DNA of 64,000 nt from Konateibacter massiliensis (GTDB lineage Bacteria; Bacillota; Clostridia; Lachnospirales; Lachnospiraceae). The translations under genes were made by a program, and so were the position numbers. The stretch lies in the NCBI RefSeq assembly GCF_900184995.1, contig NZ_LT860098.1, forward strand, positions 5,001 to 69,000, read 5' to 3'. Below, piece after piece: positions 23,971 to 32,193 of this stretch. How positions within the stretch are numbered: position 1 is the stretch's first letter; every line of letters begins with the position of its first letter. The notes under the pieces are model-generated. The model saw nothing but the letters and a program-made list of their open reading frames with translations, was not told the DNA's origin and did not search any database.

Positions 23971-24027
23971 ACCTCCTATGTCTTTTTTGTGGTTGGCTAA
24001 ACCCGCAATTATTATAACATAGGAGGT
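23971..24027 (-). promoter_or_regulatory. IS200 ribosome-binding-site sequestering stem with the tnpA promoter inside it
   Basis: ACATAGGAGGT (23981-23971 on the minus strand) contains the tnpA ribosome binding site. It pairs perfectly over 11 bp with ACCTCCTATGT at 24027-24017. A TATAAT -10 box lies between them at 24016-24011. A transcript from that box would lack the masking arm, whereas a read-through transcript from outside would contain it. Confidence 0.75.
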
Positions 24028-24103
24028 TTTTTGCTTGAAGCTAAAGCAAAACCGTGGGACCACCGGCATAGCCGGAGGTTTATTTTTTCTGTTTATACAA
24101 ACA

Positions 24104-24150
24104 AAAACGAACTCTCACAAACAGGCTTTTTCTGTGTAAGAGTTCGTTTT
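24104..24150. terminator. Terminator of tex
   Basis: AACGAACTCT pairs with AGAGTTCGTT, with TTTTTG after it on the minus strand and TTTTATTT on the plus strand. It lies 12-58 bp past the tex stop codon and directly beside the IS200 edge. Confidence 0.88.
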
Positions 24151-24161
24151 ATTTCTGCCTT

Positions 24162-26306
24162 TTACTTTATTTTCATCGTAAGCTGTATTCTCTTCTTAGA
24201 CAAATCCACGCTCATAACCTTCACTTCCACAATATCACCCACACTGACAACCTCGAGCGGATGCTTGATAAACTTATCTGTCATCTGGGAGATGTGAACG
24301 AGTCCGTCCTGATGAACCCCGATATCAACAAAGGCGCCAAAATCAATAACATTTCGGACTGTTCCCTTCAGCGTCATACCCGGTGTCAAATCCTTCATCT
24401 CCAGCACATCGGTACGAAGAATCGGTTTTGGCATTTCATCTCTCGGGTCTCTTGCAGGCTTTTCCAGTTCCTTCACAATATCTTGAAGCGTAATTACGCC
24501 AACTGAAAGCTCCTCTGCCGTCTTTTCATAGTCTGTAATCTTTTTTGACAAGCCGCTTAAGTTTCCTTCCACAATGTCTTTTGGCTTATATCCAAGCTTT
24601 TCCAACAATGCCTTTGCCGCGTCGTAGCTCTCCGGGTGCACACTTGTGGCATCCAGAGGATTTTTGCCTCCCTGTATTCTCATAAAGCCTGCGCACTGCT
24701 CGTATGCCTTCGGTCCTAGCTTTGCTACCTTTTTCAGCTCGCTTCTGTTCTCAAATCGTCCGTTTTCCTCGCGGTAAAGAACAATATTTTTCGCGATAAC
24801 CTTACTGATGCCGGAAATATATTCAAGCAAGGAGGCGGATGCCGTATTCAAATCCACACCTACTTTATTTACAGAATCCTCAACAACGGCTCCAAGCGCC
24901 TCACTGAGCTTCTTCTGGTTCATATCATGCTGGTACTGTCCTACACCGATGGATTTCGGATCAATTTTTACCAATTCTGCCAGCGGGTCCTGCAATCTTC
25001 TGGCAATGGATGCAGCACTTCTCTGTCCCACATCAAAGTTCGGGAATTCCTCCGTTGCAAGTTTACTTGCCGAGTAAACAGAGGCTCCTGCTTCGTTCAC
25101 GATAATGTACTGGACGTTTGCCTTTATTTCTTTTAGCATATCCACAATTATCATTTCTGATTCTCTGGAGGCAGTTCCGTTTCCTACCGATATCAAGGAA
25201 ATATTGTATTTTTCAATAAGCTTTTTTACCGTGCTCTTTGCTTCCGCTACCTTATTTTGAGGTGCAGTCGGATAAATCACAGCTGTGTCAAGCACTTTTC
25301 CGGTTCCATCCACAACTGCCAGCTTACAGCCGGTTCGAAAGGCCGGGTCCCAACCAAGCACTACCTGTCCCACAATAGGAGGCTGCATCAAAAGCTGTTC
25401 CAGATTTTTTCCGAAAACCTTGATTGCACCATCCTCCGCCTTTTCGGTCAAATCATTTCGAATTTCACGCTCCACCGCCGGTGCGATAAGTCGTTTATAG
25501 CTGTCCTCTATGATATCTTCCAGAATCTGTCTCGTATTTTCGTTATTGCCTTTGATTACCTGCTTTTTCAGATATCTTAAAATATCCTCCTCGGGTGCTT
25601 CTATTTTAACGGTCAAAATCTTTTCATTTTCTCCGCGGTTTAATGCAAGAACACGATGCCCAGCCAGCTTAGAAACCGGCTCCTGGAAATTATAATACAT
25701 CTCAAATACAGATTCTGCTTTTTCATCCTTCGCTGTGGAAGAAATCATACCTTTTTTCATCGTAATATCGCGGATATAAATTCGGTAGTCAGCTTCATCA
25801 GATATATACTCAGCAATGATATCTTTTGCTCCCTCAATCGCTGCCTGTACGCTATCCACCTCTTTTTCCGGATTAACAAAGGCTTCTGCTTCCTTTTCAA
25901 TCGGCTCCTTTGTCATTTGGAGCAAAATCAGATTTGCCAGAGGCTCCAAGCCCTTCTCCTTCGCTATCGTTGCCCTTGTTCTTCTCTTTGGGCGGTAAGG
26001 ACGATATAAATCCTCCACAACGACCAAGGTTTCAGCCTCCAATATTTGCTTTTTCAGCTCCTCGGTCAGCTTTCCCTGCTCCTCGATGGTCGTAAGCACC
26101 TGCTCTTTTTTTTCTTCCAAGTTTCGAAGATACGTCAATCTATCATTTAAATTTCGCAGAACCTCATCATTTAATGTGCCGGTGGCTTCTTTTCGGTATC
26201 TGGAAATAAAGGGTATTGTATTTCCTTCATCAATTAATTTTACCGCTGCCTCCACCTGCCATTTTTTGACTTCCAGCTCTGTCGCCAGCTTTGCTATTAT
26301 ATCCAT
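24162..26306 (-). CDS. tex: Tex family RNA-binding transcription accessory protein
   Basis: A 714-residue cytoplasmic nucleic-acid-binding protein related to eukaryotic Spt6. In order it has the N-terminal helical Tex domain (WQVEAAVKLIDEGNTIPFIS), a YqgF-like RNase H domain from about 315 (VVLGWDPAFRTGCKLAVVDG), and helix-hairpin-helix units (SASLLEYISGISKVIAKNIV). The C-terminal S1 domain begins near 640 (GMTLKGTVRNVIDFGAFVDI). Length and order are normal for the family. It stands alone with its own terminator. Tex is linked to transcription and RNA turnover, with its exact role debated. Confidence 0.96.
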   Translation of the reverse strand: MDIIAKLATELEVKKWQVEAAVKLIDEGNTIPFISRYRKEATGTLNDEVLRNLNDRLTYLRNLEEKKEQVLTTIEEQGKLTEELKKQILEAETLVVVEDLYRPYRPKRRTRATIAKEKGLEPLANLILLQMTKEPIEKEAEAFVNPEKEVDSVQAAIEGAKDIIAEYISDEADYRIYIRDITMKKGMISSTAKDEKAESVFEMYYNFQEPVSKLAGHRVLALNRGENEKILTVKIEAPEEDILRYLKKQVIKGNNENTRQILEDIIEDSYKRLIAPAVEREIRNDLTEKAEDGAIKVFGKNLEQLLMQPPIVGQVVLGWDPAFRTGCKLAVVDGTGKVLDTAVIYPTAPQNKVAEAKSTVKKLIEKYNISLISVGNGTASRESEMIIVDMLKEIKANVQYIIVNEAGASVYSASKLATEEFPNFDVGQRSAASIARRLQDPLAELVKIDPKSIGVGQYQHDMNQKKLSEALGAVVEDSVNKVGVDLNTASASLLEYISGISKVIAKNIVLYREENGRFENRSELKKVAKLGPKAYEQCAGFMRIQGGKNPLDATSVHPESYDAAKALLEKLGYKPKDIVEGNLSGLSKKITDYEKTAEELSVGVITLQDIVKELEKPARDPRDEMPKPILRTDVLEMKDLTPGMTLKGTVRNVIDFGAFVDIGVHQDGLVHISQMTDKFIKHPLEVVSVGDIVEVKVMSVDLSKKRIQLTMKIK

Positions 26307-26446
26307 ATTCCTATTTAACCTTCCCTTTCTTTTGTCCTTCTAAAAGTATAAAACAATTTTCCTTGCTGTTCAAGTTGTAATTCGGAACAAGACATGATAA
26401 AATTTAGATTAAAGATTTAAATTTAAGTTACATGCGGGAGGAAAAT

Positions 26447-26959
26447 ATGGATTATAACAACAACGAACCGGCTTCTGAAAATACACCTGTGCCGACAAGC
26501 AATTATTATGATAAAAATGAACCGAACGGAATGGCCACTGCCACCTTGGTGCTTGGTATCCTTGCGATTGTCTCCATTTGCTGTGTCTATGGCTCTTACA
26601 TATTTGGGGGTATTGCGATTGCCCTCGGGCTTTTATCTCGCGGAAAAGGAACAAAGCTTAGCACAAATGCGCTGATTGGTGTTATTCTTTCGATTGTCGG
26701 TATGGCAGTTTCAACCTTTGTTCTTATTTTTATGGTAATTACCATGATTGCCTCTTATGGGTCCATGGGGAACTTTTTACAGGACTATAATGCATATTAC
26801 AAGGAAATTTATGGGGAAGACCTTCCTTTTGATACCGATTTGTATGATAATGAGGAATATGATTATAACGACTATTATAATGATGATATCTTTGATTATT
26901 TTTATGACTATGATTATGACTACGATTATAGTGCTCCGCCCACACCGTCAGATCTTTAA
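26447..26959 (+). CDS. DUF4190-type membrane protein with Tyr/Asp-rich acidic tail
   Basis: A 170-residue protein. Residues 1-30 are polar, followed by two membrane segments (MATATLVLGILAIVSICCVY and ALIGVILSIVGMAVSTFVLI) in the DUF4190 arrangement. The C-terminal 50 residues are nearly all Tyr, Asp, Glu and Asn (YDYNDYYNDDIFDYFYDYDY), strongly acidic and of low complexity. GGGAGG lies five bases before the ATG at 26447, which is preferred over 26432. It stands alone between two terminators. The function of the family is unknown; the tail may bind cations or basic surfaces. Confidence 0.8.
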   Translation: MDYNNNEPASENTPVPTSNYYDKNEPNGMATATLVLGILAIVSICCVYGSYIFGGIAIALGLLSRGKGTKLSTNALIGVILSIVGMAVSTFVLIFMVITMIASYGSMGNFLQDYNAYYKEIYGEDLPFDTDLYDNEEYDYNDYYNDDIFDYFYDYDYDYDYSAPPTPSDL

Positions 26960-26980
26960 TCTGACTTCATAATAAACGAG

Positions 26981-27035
26981 CAAGTGCGCATAAATAGTTT
27001 TCATATCACAGGGAATTGCAAAGTAATTTATGATA
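26981..27035 (+). repeat. Structured intergenic repeat, copy E (degenerate 3' half)
   Basis: GCAAGTGCGCATAAATAGTT and what follows align with the 3' half of copy D (GAGGTGCGCATAAATATTTT) up to TATGATAAAAA, with scattered changes. The GC-rich core is missing. It leads directly into the terminator at 27034-27083. Confidence 0.5.
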
Positions 27036-27083
27036 AAAAAATCCCAAGAGCAGTGTTTTACACTAACTCTTGGGATTTTTTAT
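27034..27083. terminator. Bidirectional terminator between convergent genes
   Basis: AATCCCAAGAG (27040-27050) pairs with CTCTTGGGATT (27067-27077), with AGTG and CACT pairing inside. An A run precedes and a T run follows, so it can serve both the DUF4190 and DUF975 genes. Confidence 0.92.
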
Positions 27084-27101
27084 ATACTAGAAAATATGAT
27101 A

Positions 27102-27839
27102 TTAAATTCTTTCGTCTATGATATTGCTTTGGAACTCACCCTTTAAATCCATATAAAAATATGTCATTGTACAATTGATATACGGAACAATCCAAAGCAG
27201 AGCAATTCCACAGGAAAGTACCGATAATAAATACCAGCCAATAAAGGATATACTAAGATAGAATAATCTTCCCTTGTGTCCTTTCATCATCTCGCGGCTT
27301 TCTCTCATGGTCTCTATTGTGGATCTGTTATTTTCATCTGCAAACAGATAGACTGCCTGACTATAGATAAGTCCGATTATAATACTTAACACCAACATTC
27401 CAATAAAGCCGATAACGGATAAAACAAAGAAAATCACCTGCTGCGTAAAAATATACAACACTACAAAAACAGTTGCAGGGATACTGCATACCAAAACCAA
27501 AAGGCTTACCAGAATGGTATACAGAATAACTTTATCCGGATGATTCTGGAAGCTCCAGAAAAGATCTGAAATTCGGTACTCTTTACTCCTATTAAAATTC
27601 AGGAAAAATCTCAGCAGACCGACTTCCAATACCACTGTCAGCAGAGAGACAATAAGGGTTATCAGATAGTATATAACCCAGCCTAAGGTAGTCTCCGTTC
27701 CGATTAGGAAGGTACTCGTAAAAGATGCGGCAAGAGAAATTAACATCGTTAAAACCACAGCTCCCATCGGCATACCATATTTCCCCTTTAACCTCTCTCT
27801 TGCTAAAGCTTTTAATTCTGATGATGACTTATAGCTCAT
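27102..27839 (-). CDS. DUF975 family integral membrane protein
   Basis: A 245-residue protein with five or six hydrophobic segments. The N-terminus SSSELKALARERLKGKYGMP is the DUF975 signature. FLNFNRSKEYRISDLFWSF and REMMKGHKGRLFYLSISFIG are further typical blocks. The family is common in Firmicutes and has no assigned function. It is a single-gene unit read towards the terminator at 27034. Its promoter region (27840-27978) is shared with the divergent structured leader of the next gene. Confidence 0.88.
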   Translation of the reverse strand: MSYKSSSELKALARERLKGKYGMPMGAVVLTMLISLAASFTSTFLIGTETTLGWVIYYLITLIVSLLTVVLEVGLLRFFLNFNRSKEYRISDLFWSFQNHPDKVILYTILVSLLVLVCSIPATVFVVLYIFTQQVIFFVLSVIGFIGMLVLSIIIGLIYSQAVYLFADENNRSTIETMRESREMMKGHKGRLFYLSISFIGWYLLSVLSCGIALLWIVPYINCTMTYFYMDLKGEFQSNIIDERI

Positions 27840-27978
27840 ATGTATTTACACTCCAATCCGATTTTTAATCTTCTACTAGTATATCATACCTACCATTAAA
27901 AACTCAATATTGCATCTGAATATTTCACAGCATTGCAAGTTGAACCGTAACTGTGTTACTATAATAGGACAGATAGTT
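27840..27978. other. Divergent promoter region between DUF975 and DUF2752 genes
   Basis: No gene is seen. On the plus strand TATAAT at 27960-27965 stands 14 bp ahead of the structured leader and is its likely -10 box. The matching -35 position is weak. Confidence 0.4.
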
Positions 27979-28130
27979 TAACCTTATCAAGGAAGTTCTC
28001 CGCTCCTTCAAGCGGGGGTACAACTTGCTTGTTTCAGTAGGTGTTCAAGCTCCTACTGAGATACCACGAAGTGGTAATAAGGTTATGAGTAAGCAGCGTA
28101 GTGGATTACGAATATCCGCTTTAACTTAAG
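27979..28130 (+). ncRNA. Cloverleaf-like structured leader, unknown class
   Basis: P1 joins TAACCTTAT (27979-27987) to ATAAGGTTA (28077-28085). Inside are three hairpins: P2 CAAGGAAGTT with AACTTGCTTG (27988-28031, with CCGC/GCGG inside), P3 TCAGTAGG with CCTACTGA (28034-28059), and P4 CCAC-GAA-GTGG. A further hairpin GTGGAT/ATCCGC follows at 28100-28120. The last 65 bases recur upstream of tsaD. The leader ends 10 bp before the DUF2752 start codon. It matches no riboswitch class that I know. Confidence 0.55.
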
Positions 28131-28139
28131 GAGCTTCCC

Positions 28140-28565
28140 ATGAATACTGATGATAATAAATTTCTCTACCAAATTGGCTGGGCGATTTTAGCCGTCTCTG
28201 TCCTTATTTTGGTCTTACTGCCATTTTCACCGATAAATTATAGACTGTTTTTGCTGCCTTGCCCTATTTATACCTTAACGGGCATCTATTGTCCGGGCTG
28301 CGGAGGAACCCGTTCTGTCCATGCATTGCTGCATGGCTCATTCCTGAGCTCTTTCCGCTACAATCCGATTGTGCTGTATTGCGGTGCTATCTATGCCTGG
28401 TATATGATAAGCAATACCATCGAGTATGTCTCCAAGCATAAAATTAAAATCGGAATGAAGTACCGGGATATCTATTTATGGATTGGGCTTGGAATTTTAT
28501 TGGCTTTCTTTGTTCTTCGCAATTTTCTGCTTCTTGTCCTCGGAATTGATTTGGCAAATTTCTAA
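28140..28565 (+). CDS. DUF2752 domain membrane protein
   Basis: A 141-residue protein with three membrane segments. The signature YTLTGIYCPGCGGTRSVHAL, about residues 40-60, defines DUF2752. CPGCGG may bind metal or lie at the membrane surface. The family has no known function. TTAAGGAG in the leader is a good ribosome binding site, six bases before the ATG. The gene is alone, between an unusual structured leader and a repeat element, so the leader is probably its regulator. Confidence 0.88.
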   Translation: MNTDDNKFLYQIGWAILAVSVLILVLLPFSPINYRLFLLPCPIYTLTGIYCPGCGGTRSVHALLHGSFLSSFRYNPIVLYCGAIYAWYMISNTIEYVSKHKIKIGMKYRDIYLWIGLGILLAFFVLRNFLLLVLGIDLANF

Positions 28566-28595
28566 TTTCTGAAAATATAATTCTAATACAAAAAA

Positions 28596-28660
28596 AGTGT
28601 GAGCATTACTCACACTTCGCGCCCGAGCGGGTTGCGAAGCAACAACTTCTGCTCCGCAAG
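28596..28660 (+). repeat. Structured intergenic repeat, copy C; first hairpin serves as apgM terminator
   Basis: The hairpin AGTGTGAG/CTCACACT at 28596-28616 is followed by the core CGCGCCCGAGCGGGTTGCGA and the inner hairpin GTTGC-GAA-GCAAC. The copy breaks off after CTGCTCCGCAAG. Read on the minus strand, the first hairpin is followed by TTTTTTTG, so it also ends the apgM-hom transcript. Confidence 0.8.
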
Positions 28661-28685
28661 CTTACCCAACGATATTTTTATCAGT

Positions 28686-29888
28686 TTACTTACTAAACAA
28701 ATAATCAACTAATGTATGTCCCTCGGCAATGAAGTTTTTGCCTTCCTTCGCCTCTTTTTCGTTATAATTCCAAGTATGGTCCTGAATATCCGTACTGTCA
28801 TAAAGCATATACGGTACCGGGTCGCTTGTATGGGTTCTCACGCAGATTGGTGTCGGGTGATCCGGAAGGACCATCATTCGGTAATCTACCTTTAATTCGT
28901 CCAGCTTCTCCGATACAATCTTAATGACACGCTGGTCAAGGTACTCAATCGCCTTCACCTTTTTCTCCACGCTGCCCTGATGCCCCATTTCATCCGGTGC
29001 CTCTACATGTATGTATACAAAATCATAATCCTGCTTTGTCAAAACATCGACAGCCGCCTGTGCCTTGCCCTCGTAGTTTGTCTCTAAGGTTCCGTCAGCA
29101 CCCTCTACCTCGATATTCAACATACCGGCTCCTACCGCAATTCCTTTCAGTAAGTCAACCGCCGATATCATAGCTCCTCTTTTTTTGTTTTTTTCTTCAA
29201 AGGAGGACAATGCCGGTCTTGTTCCTGCACCCCAAAACCAAATCGAGTTAGCGGGATTTAATCCTCTTTTTCTTCTGTCTTCATTGATTGGATGATGATT
29301 TAAAATATCATAGCTTCTCTTCATCATGTCCTTCAAAGCTGCTTCCTTCGGAAGATATTCGCCAATCACTTTTCCTAATATATCATGCGGCGGTGTAAGC
29401 TCTGCTACCTCACCCTTATCCCATATAAGAAGATGGCGGTAGCTCGTTCCCACATAGTAGGAAAACACATCATTTGCCAGCTCTTTTTTCACTGCATCCA
29501 ATAAAACAGCAGCTTCCTCTGTGGTAATCTCGCCGGAGCTGTGGTCGATAATCGTCTTTTCCTCATATGGCTTATCATCCTCCGATACGGTAACGATATT
29601 ACAACGAACCGCGATGTCGGTATCCTTCATGTCTACTCCGATGCTAAGCGCCTCAAGAGGAGAACGTCCCGTATAATATTTTCTCGGAAAATATCCAAGT
29701 ACAGACAGATTTGCCGTGTCACTGCCCGGACTCATACCGGATGGTATCGTGCTTACAAGCCCTACTTCCGACTTCTTTGACAATTCATCTAACTTTGGAG
29801 TGTTGGCATATTCAAGCGGAGTCTTTCCACCGAGTTCCTCCAGTGGTTCATCTGCCATTCCGTCTCCAAGTACTATTACATATTTCAT
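28686..29888 (-). CDS. ApgM-type phosphoglycerate mutase homologue, probable homoserine kinase
   Basis: A 400-residue alkaline-phosphatase-superfamily protein. It begins MKYVIVLGDGMADEPLEELG, with the metal-binding Asp, and carries SPGSDTANLSVLGY with the catalytic Ser or Thr. Metal ligands lie in HVEAPDEMGHQG and LPDHPTPICVRTHTSDPVPY. Archaeal relatives are cofactor-independent phosphoglycerate mutases. In bacteria this subgroup commonly sits next to threonine genes and has been proposed to be a homoserine kinase. Here hom is 15 bp upstream, and no GHMP-type thrB is seen, which supports that proposal. The mutase activity remains the alternative. Confidence 0.85.
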   Translation of the reverse strand: MKYVIVLGDGMADEPLEELGGKTPLEYANTPKLDELSKKSEVGLVSTIPSGMSPGSDTANLSVLGYFPRKYYTGRSPLEALSIGVDMKDTDIAVRCNIVTVSEDDKPYEEKTIIDHSSGEITTEEAAVLLDAVKKELANDVFSYYVGTSYRHLLIWDKGEVAELTPPHDILGKVIGEYLPKEAALKDMMKRSYDILNHHPINEDRRKRGLNPANSIWFWGAGTRPALSSFEEKNKKRGAMISAVDLLKGIAVGAGMLNIEVEGADGTLETNYEGKAQAAVDVLTKQDYDFVYIHVEAPDEMGHQGSVEKKVKAIEYLDQRVIKIVSEKLDELKVDYRMMVLPDHPTPICVRTHTSDPVPYMLYDSTDIQDHTWNYNEKEAKEGKNFIAEGHTLVDYLFSK

Positions 29889-29903
29889 TTTATTTCACCT
29901 CAA

Positions 29904-31121
29904 CTAGTCTTCCATGCGAATCCGATTGATAATTCCCTGACACTTTTCTTCTTTTTCCTTATATTCAGCTTCGGATAAAACACCTGTCACAAATCCAAAC
30001 TCATTGTTTAATTCTGAAACAGTGATAACCTCCACCTTACCGAATAACTGCTCTATCTCGGCAAGTCTTGCACCTGCCTCACCGCTTATGCGGACAAAAA
30101 ATCTTCTCTTTGCTGTGCTGATATCTGCAAGCTCAAGCTTCTTGTTACTCCAAAGCTGCATAATATTGCGGTGCAAATGCTTTGCCGCGTCAACTACGTC
30201 CGCCACAACCGCACTCGCTGTCGGAAGCTTACCGGCTCCGCTGCCGTAAAACATGACATCACCAAGTACGTTTCCATGTGCAAAAATTCCGTTAAATACA
30301 TTATTTACACTGTATAGAGGATGCTCTGCCGGGATAAGAAAAGGAGCTACCATCGCATAGAAGCTATCACCCACACGCTTACTGGAAGCAAGCAGCTTAA
30401 TCGCTCTTCCCATTTCCTTTGCGTACTTAATGTCCTCTGCTGTTATTTTCGTAATACCCTCTGTATAAATATCCTCATAGTCAACCTGATTGCCAAAGGC
30501 GAGCGAGGAAAGAATTGCAATCTTTCTGCACGCATCATAACCTTCCACATCAGCCTCCGGATTTCTCTCCGCAAAACCTCTGTCCTGTGCATCCTTTAAA
30601 ACGGTGTCAAAATCAAGCCCTTCAAAGGTCATCTTGCTTAATATATAATTAGTCGTTCCGTTTAAGATACCGGTAATCTCATCGATTTCATCTGCTGTCA
30701 AAGAGGAATTTAACGGTCTGATAATTGGAATTCCGCCGCCAACGCTCGCCTCAAACAAGAAATTGATGTTTTTCTCTCTCGCAATTTCAAGCAACTCACT
30801 GCCGTGCTTTGCCACTAACTCTTTGTTTGATGTACACACACTTTTTCCTGCAAGCAGGGCACTCTTTACAAAGGTATAAGCCGGCTCTACACCGCCCATT
30901 ACCTCTACAATAATCTGCACATCACTGTCATTCAAAATCGTATCATAATCATGAACAATCTTTTCCTGAATCGGATCTTCCGGAAAATCTCTCAAATCCA
31001 AAACATATTTGATATTGATTTCCTCGTTTGCTCTTTTATTGATACTGTCCTGGTTGGTGTTTAAAACTTCCACCACACCTGAGCCTACTGTTCCATATCC
31101 TAACACTGCAATATTTATCAT
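29904..31121 (-). CDS. hom: Homoserine dehydrogenase
   Basis: This enzyme reduces aspartate semialdehyde to homoserine with NAD(P)H, at the branch to threonine and methionine. It has 405 residues. The nucleotide-binding motif is GYGTVGSGV at residues 8-16. SNKELVAKHG and ASVGGGIPIIRPL belong to the catalytic domain, and GILNGTTNYILSKM is the family signature. A C-terminal ACT domain (about 335-405, FVRISGEAGARLAEIEQLFG) suggests feedback control by an amino acid. It is followed by the ApgM-like gene and preceded by a UPF0735 ACT protein, a typical Firmicute grouping. Confidence 0.96.
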   Translation of the reverse strand: MINIAVLGYGTVGSGVVEVLNTNQDSINKRANEEINIKYVLDLRDFPEDPIQEKIVHDYDTILNDSDVQIIVEVMGGVEPAYTFVKSALLAGKSVCTSNKELVAKHGSELLEIAREKNINFLFEASVGGGIPIIRPLNSSLTADEIDEITGILNGTTNYILSKMTFEGLDFDTVLKDAQDRGFAERNPEADVEGYDACRKIAILSSLAFGNQVDYEDIYTEGITKITAEDIKYAKEMGRAIKLLASSKRVGDSFYAMVAPFLIPAEHPLYSVNNVFNGIFAHGNVLGDVMFYGSGAGKLPTASAVVADVVDAAKHLHRNIMQLWSNKKLELADISTAKRRFFVRISGEAGARLAEIEQLFGKVEVITVSELNNEFGFVTGVLSEAEYKEKEEKCQGIINRIRMED

Positions 31122-31128
31122 TTTTTCA

Positions 31129-31572
31129 CTACTCCTTAGCCATTATTTTCAAATAATGAATTCCATTGATTCCTTCAATTTTATCTGTCATCTCATTTAC
31201 ATCACCTGAATCTGGCAAAATATCCACACTCATTGTTAATATGGCAATTCCCTTAATCGGAATCGTCTGGTGAATGGTCAATACATTCCCATGATACTCA
31301 GCAATCGTCGCCAGCACCTCAGACAAAAGTCCGGGTACGTCATCTAACTGAACAACAAAGGTCATCGTTTTTCCTTTTGTATTTTCATGATATGGAAAAA
31401 TATCGTCCTTATATTTATAAAAAGAGCTTCTGCTGATTCCCACGCGCTCCGTGGCATCCTGAACCGTCATGACCTTCTGTGCGTCTAACAGCCTCTTTGC
31501 CTCCACTACTTTTAGTAATACTTCAGGAACTGCTTTTTTCTTTACTACATAATATTTTTCTTTTTCTATCAT
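31129..31572 (-). CDS. pheB: UPF0735 ACT-domain protein (PheB-like)
   Basis: A 147-residue protein. The N-terminal half has a helix-turn-helix-like segment (VQDATERVGISRSSFYKYKD). The C-terminal ACT domain begins TFVVQLDDVPGLLSEVLATI and ends near residue 147. This is the UPF0735/PheB arrangement. The frame is open further upstream, but the ATG at 31572, preceded by GAGGAAGG, starts the conserved part. It lies seven bp ahead of hom, so it may sense an amino acid of the aspartate family. The actual ligand and target are not known. Confidence 0.88.
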   Translation of the reverse strand: MIEKEKYYVVKKKAVPEVLLKVVEAKRLLDAQKVMTVQDATERVGISRSSFYKYKDDIFPYHENTKGKTMTFVVQLDDVPGLLSEVLATIAEYHGNVLTIHQTIPIKGIAILTMSVDILPDSGDVNEMTDKIEGINGIHYLKIMAKE

Positions 31573-31683
31573 ACAATCCTTCCTCTTTGTTTGCACACGA
31601 AAAACATTTGTATTTCCAACAAAGATATTAACACAATTGCTGGCTCTGTGCAACCTATTTTTACTTTTGAGTCAAAAATACTA

Positions 31684-31717
31684 AAAAGGACAGGCTTGTG
31701 ACTTTCCTGTCCTTTTT
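31684..31717 (-). terminator. Terminator after cheW
   Basis: AAAAAGGACAG pairs with CTGTCCTTTTT around a 12-nt loop. On the minus strand it follows the cheW stop by about 10 bp and ends in TTTTTAG. Confidence 0.93.
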
Positions 31718-31727
31718 ATCGCCAATC

Positions 31728-32192
31728 CTATTGATTTTCCATGAATTGCGCTATATGTGCCTGTTCTTCATCTGACATGAGCTTTTCCGTATTCAAAATG
31801 ATAACAATTTCTTTAGAAACCTTGGCAATTGCCTTGATGTACAAAGTATCATAAGATTTTACAATATCAGGAACCGCTGTAATATCTGCCTTGTCAATCT
31901 CTTGAATTTCACTTACCATATCTACCTCAAGTGCGATTGGCATACCTTTAATGTTTGTCACGATAATTTTTCGCTCTGTATCTTGGTTCGTCACTTCCGG
32001 CATATTAAATTTACTTCTCAAACTAAATACAGGGATGATTTCCCCTCTCAAATTGATAATTCCTTTAATATGACTAGGTGCGTTGGGTATTCTCACTGTC
32101 TGCTGAGACGGTTCAATTGCATTGACCAATGAAATGTCAATTCCGTAATCCTCATTATTCAGTTTGAATATAATAGGTTTCATGCCTTCCAT
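31728..32192 (-). CDS. CheW-like chemotaxis coupling protein
   Basis: A 154-residue single-domain CheW protein that links chemoreceptors to the CheA kinase. It begins with KPIIFKLNNEDYGIDISLVN and carries IPNAPSHIKGIINLRGEIIP, the CheW core motif, then VFSLRSKFNM. Its ATG lies two bp after the prfB stop codon, so it is translated as part of the secA-prfB transcript. The main chemotaxis operon is not in this window; this may be a second CheW that serves particular receptors such as the three found here. Confidence 0.92.
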   Translation of the reverse strand: MEGMKPIIFKLNNEDYGIDISLVNAIEPSQQTVRIPNAPSHIKGIINLRGEIIPVFSLRSKFNMPEVTNQDTERKIIVTNIKGMPIALEVDMVSEIQEIDKADITAVPDIVKSYDTLYIKAIAKVSKEIVIILNTEKLMSDEEQAHIAQFMENQ

Positions 32193-32193
32193 T

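Larger units (their letters stand above)
23290..24080 (-). mobile_element. IS200-type insertion sequence (IS200/IS605 family)
   Basis: The element has about 790 bp with one gene, tnpA, and no tnpB. Both ends carry subterminal hairpins with the same strand sequence: CCACCGGCTTAGCCGGTGG at 23295-23313 and CCACCGGCATAGCCGGAGG at 24060-24078. IS200 elements have no terminal inverted repeats and make no target duplication, which fits. The stretch 23314-23489 after tnpA holds more hairpins (CCCTGTAAGGG, GCGCCCGGAGGCGC, GCCCTAAAGGGC with TTTTTT). The exact ends are uncertain by about 10 bp. Confidence 0.88.

Noticed and set aside
27990-28060. T-box or tRNA-like element, because of the cloverleaf shape
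   Set aside because: No T-box AGGGUGG motif, no tRNA T-loop and no CCA-type acceptor end were found.
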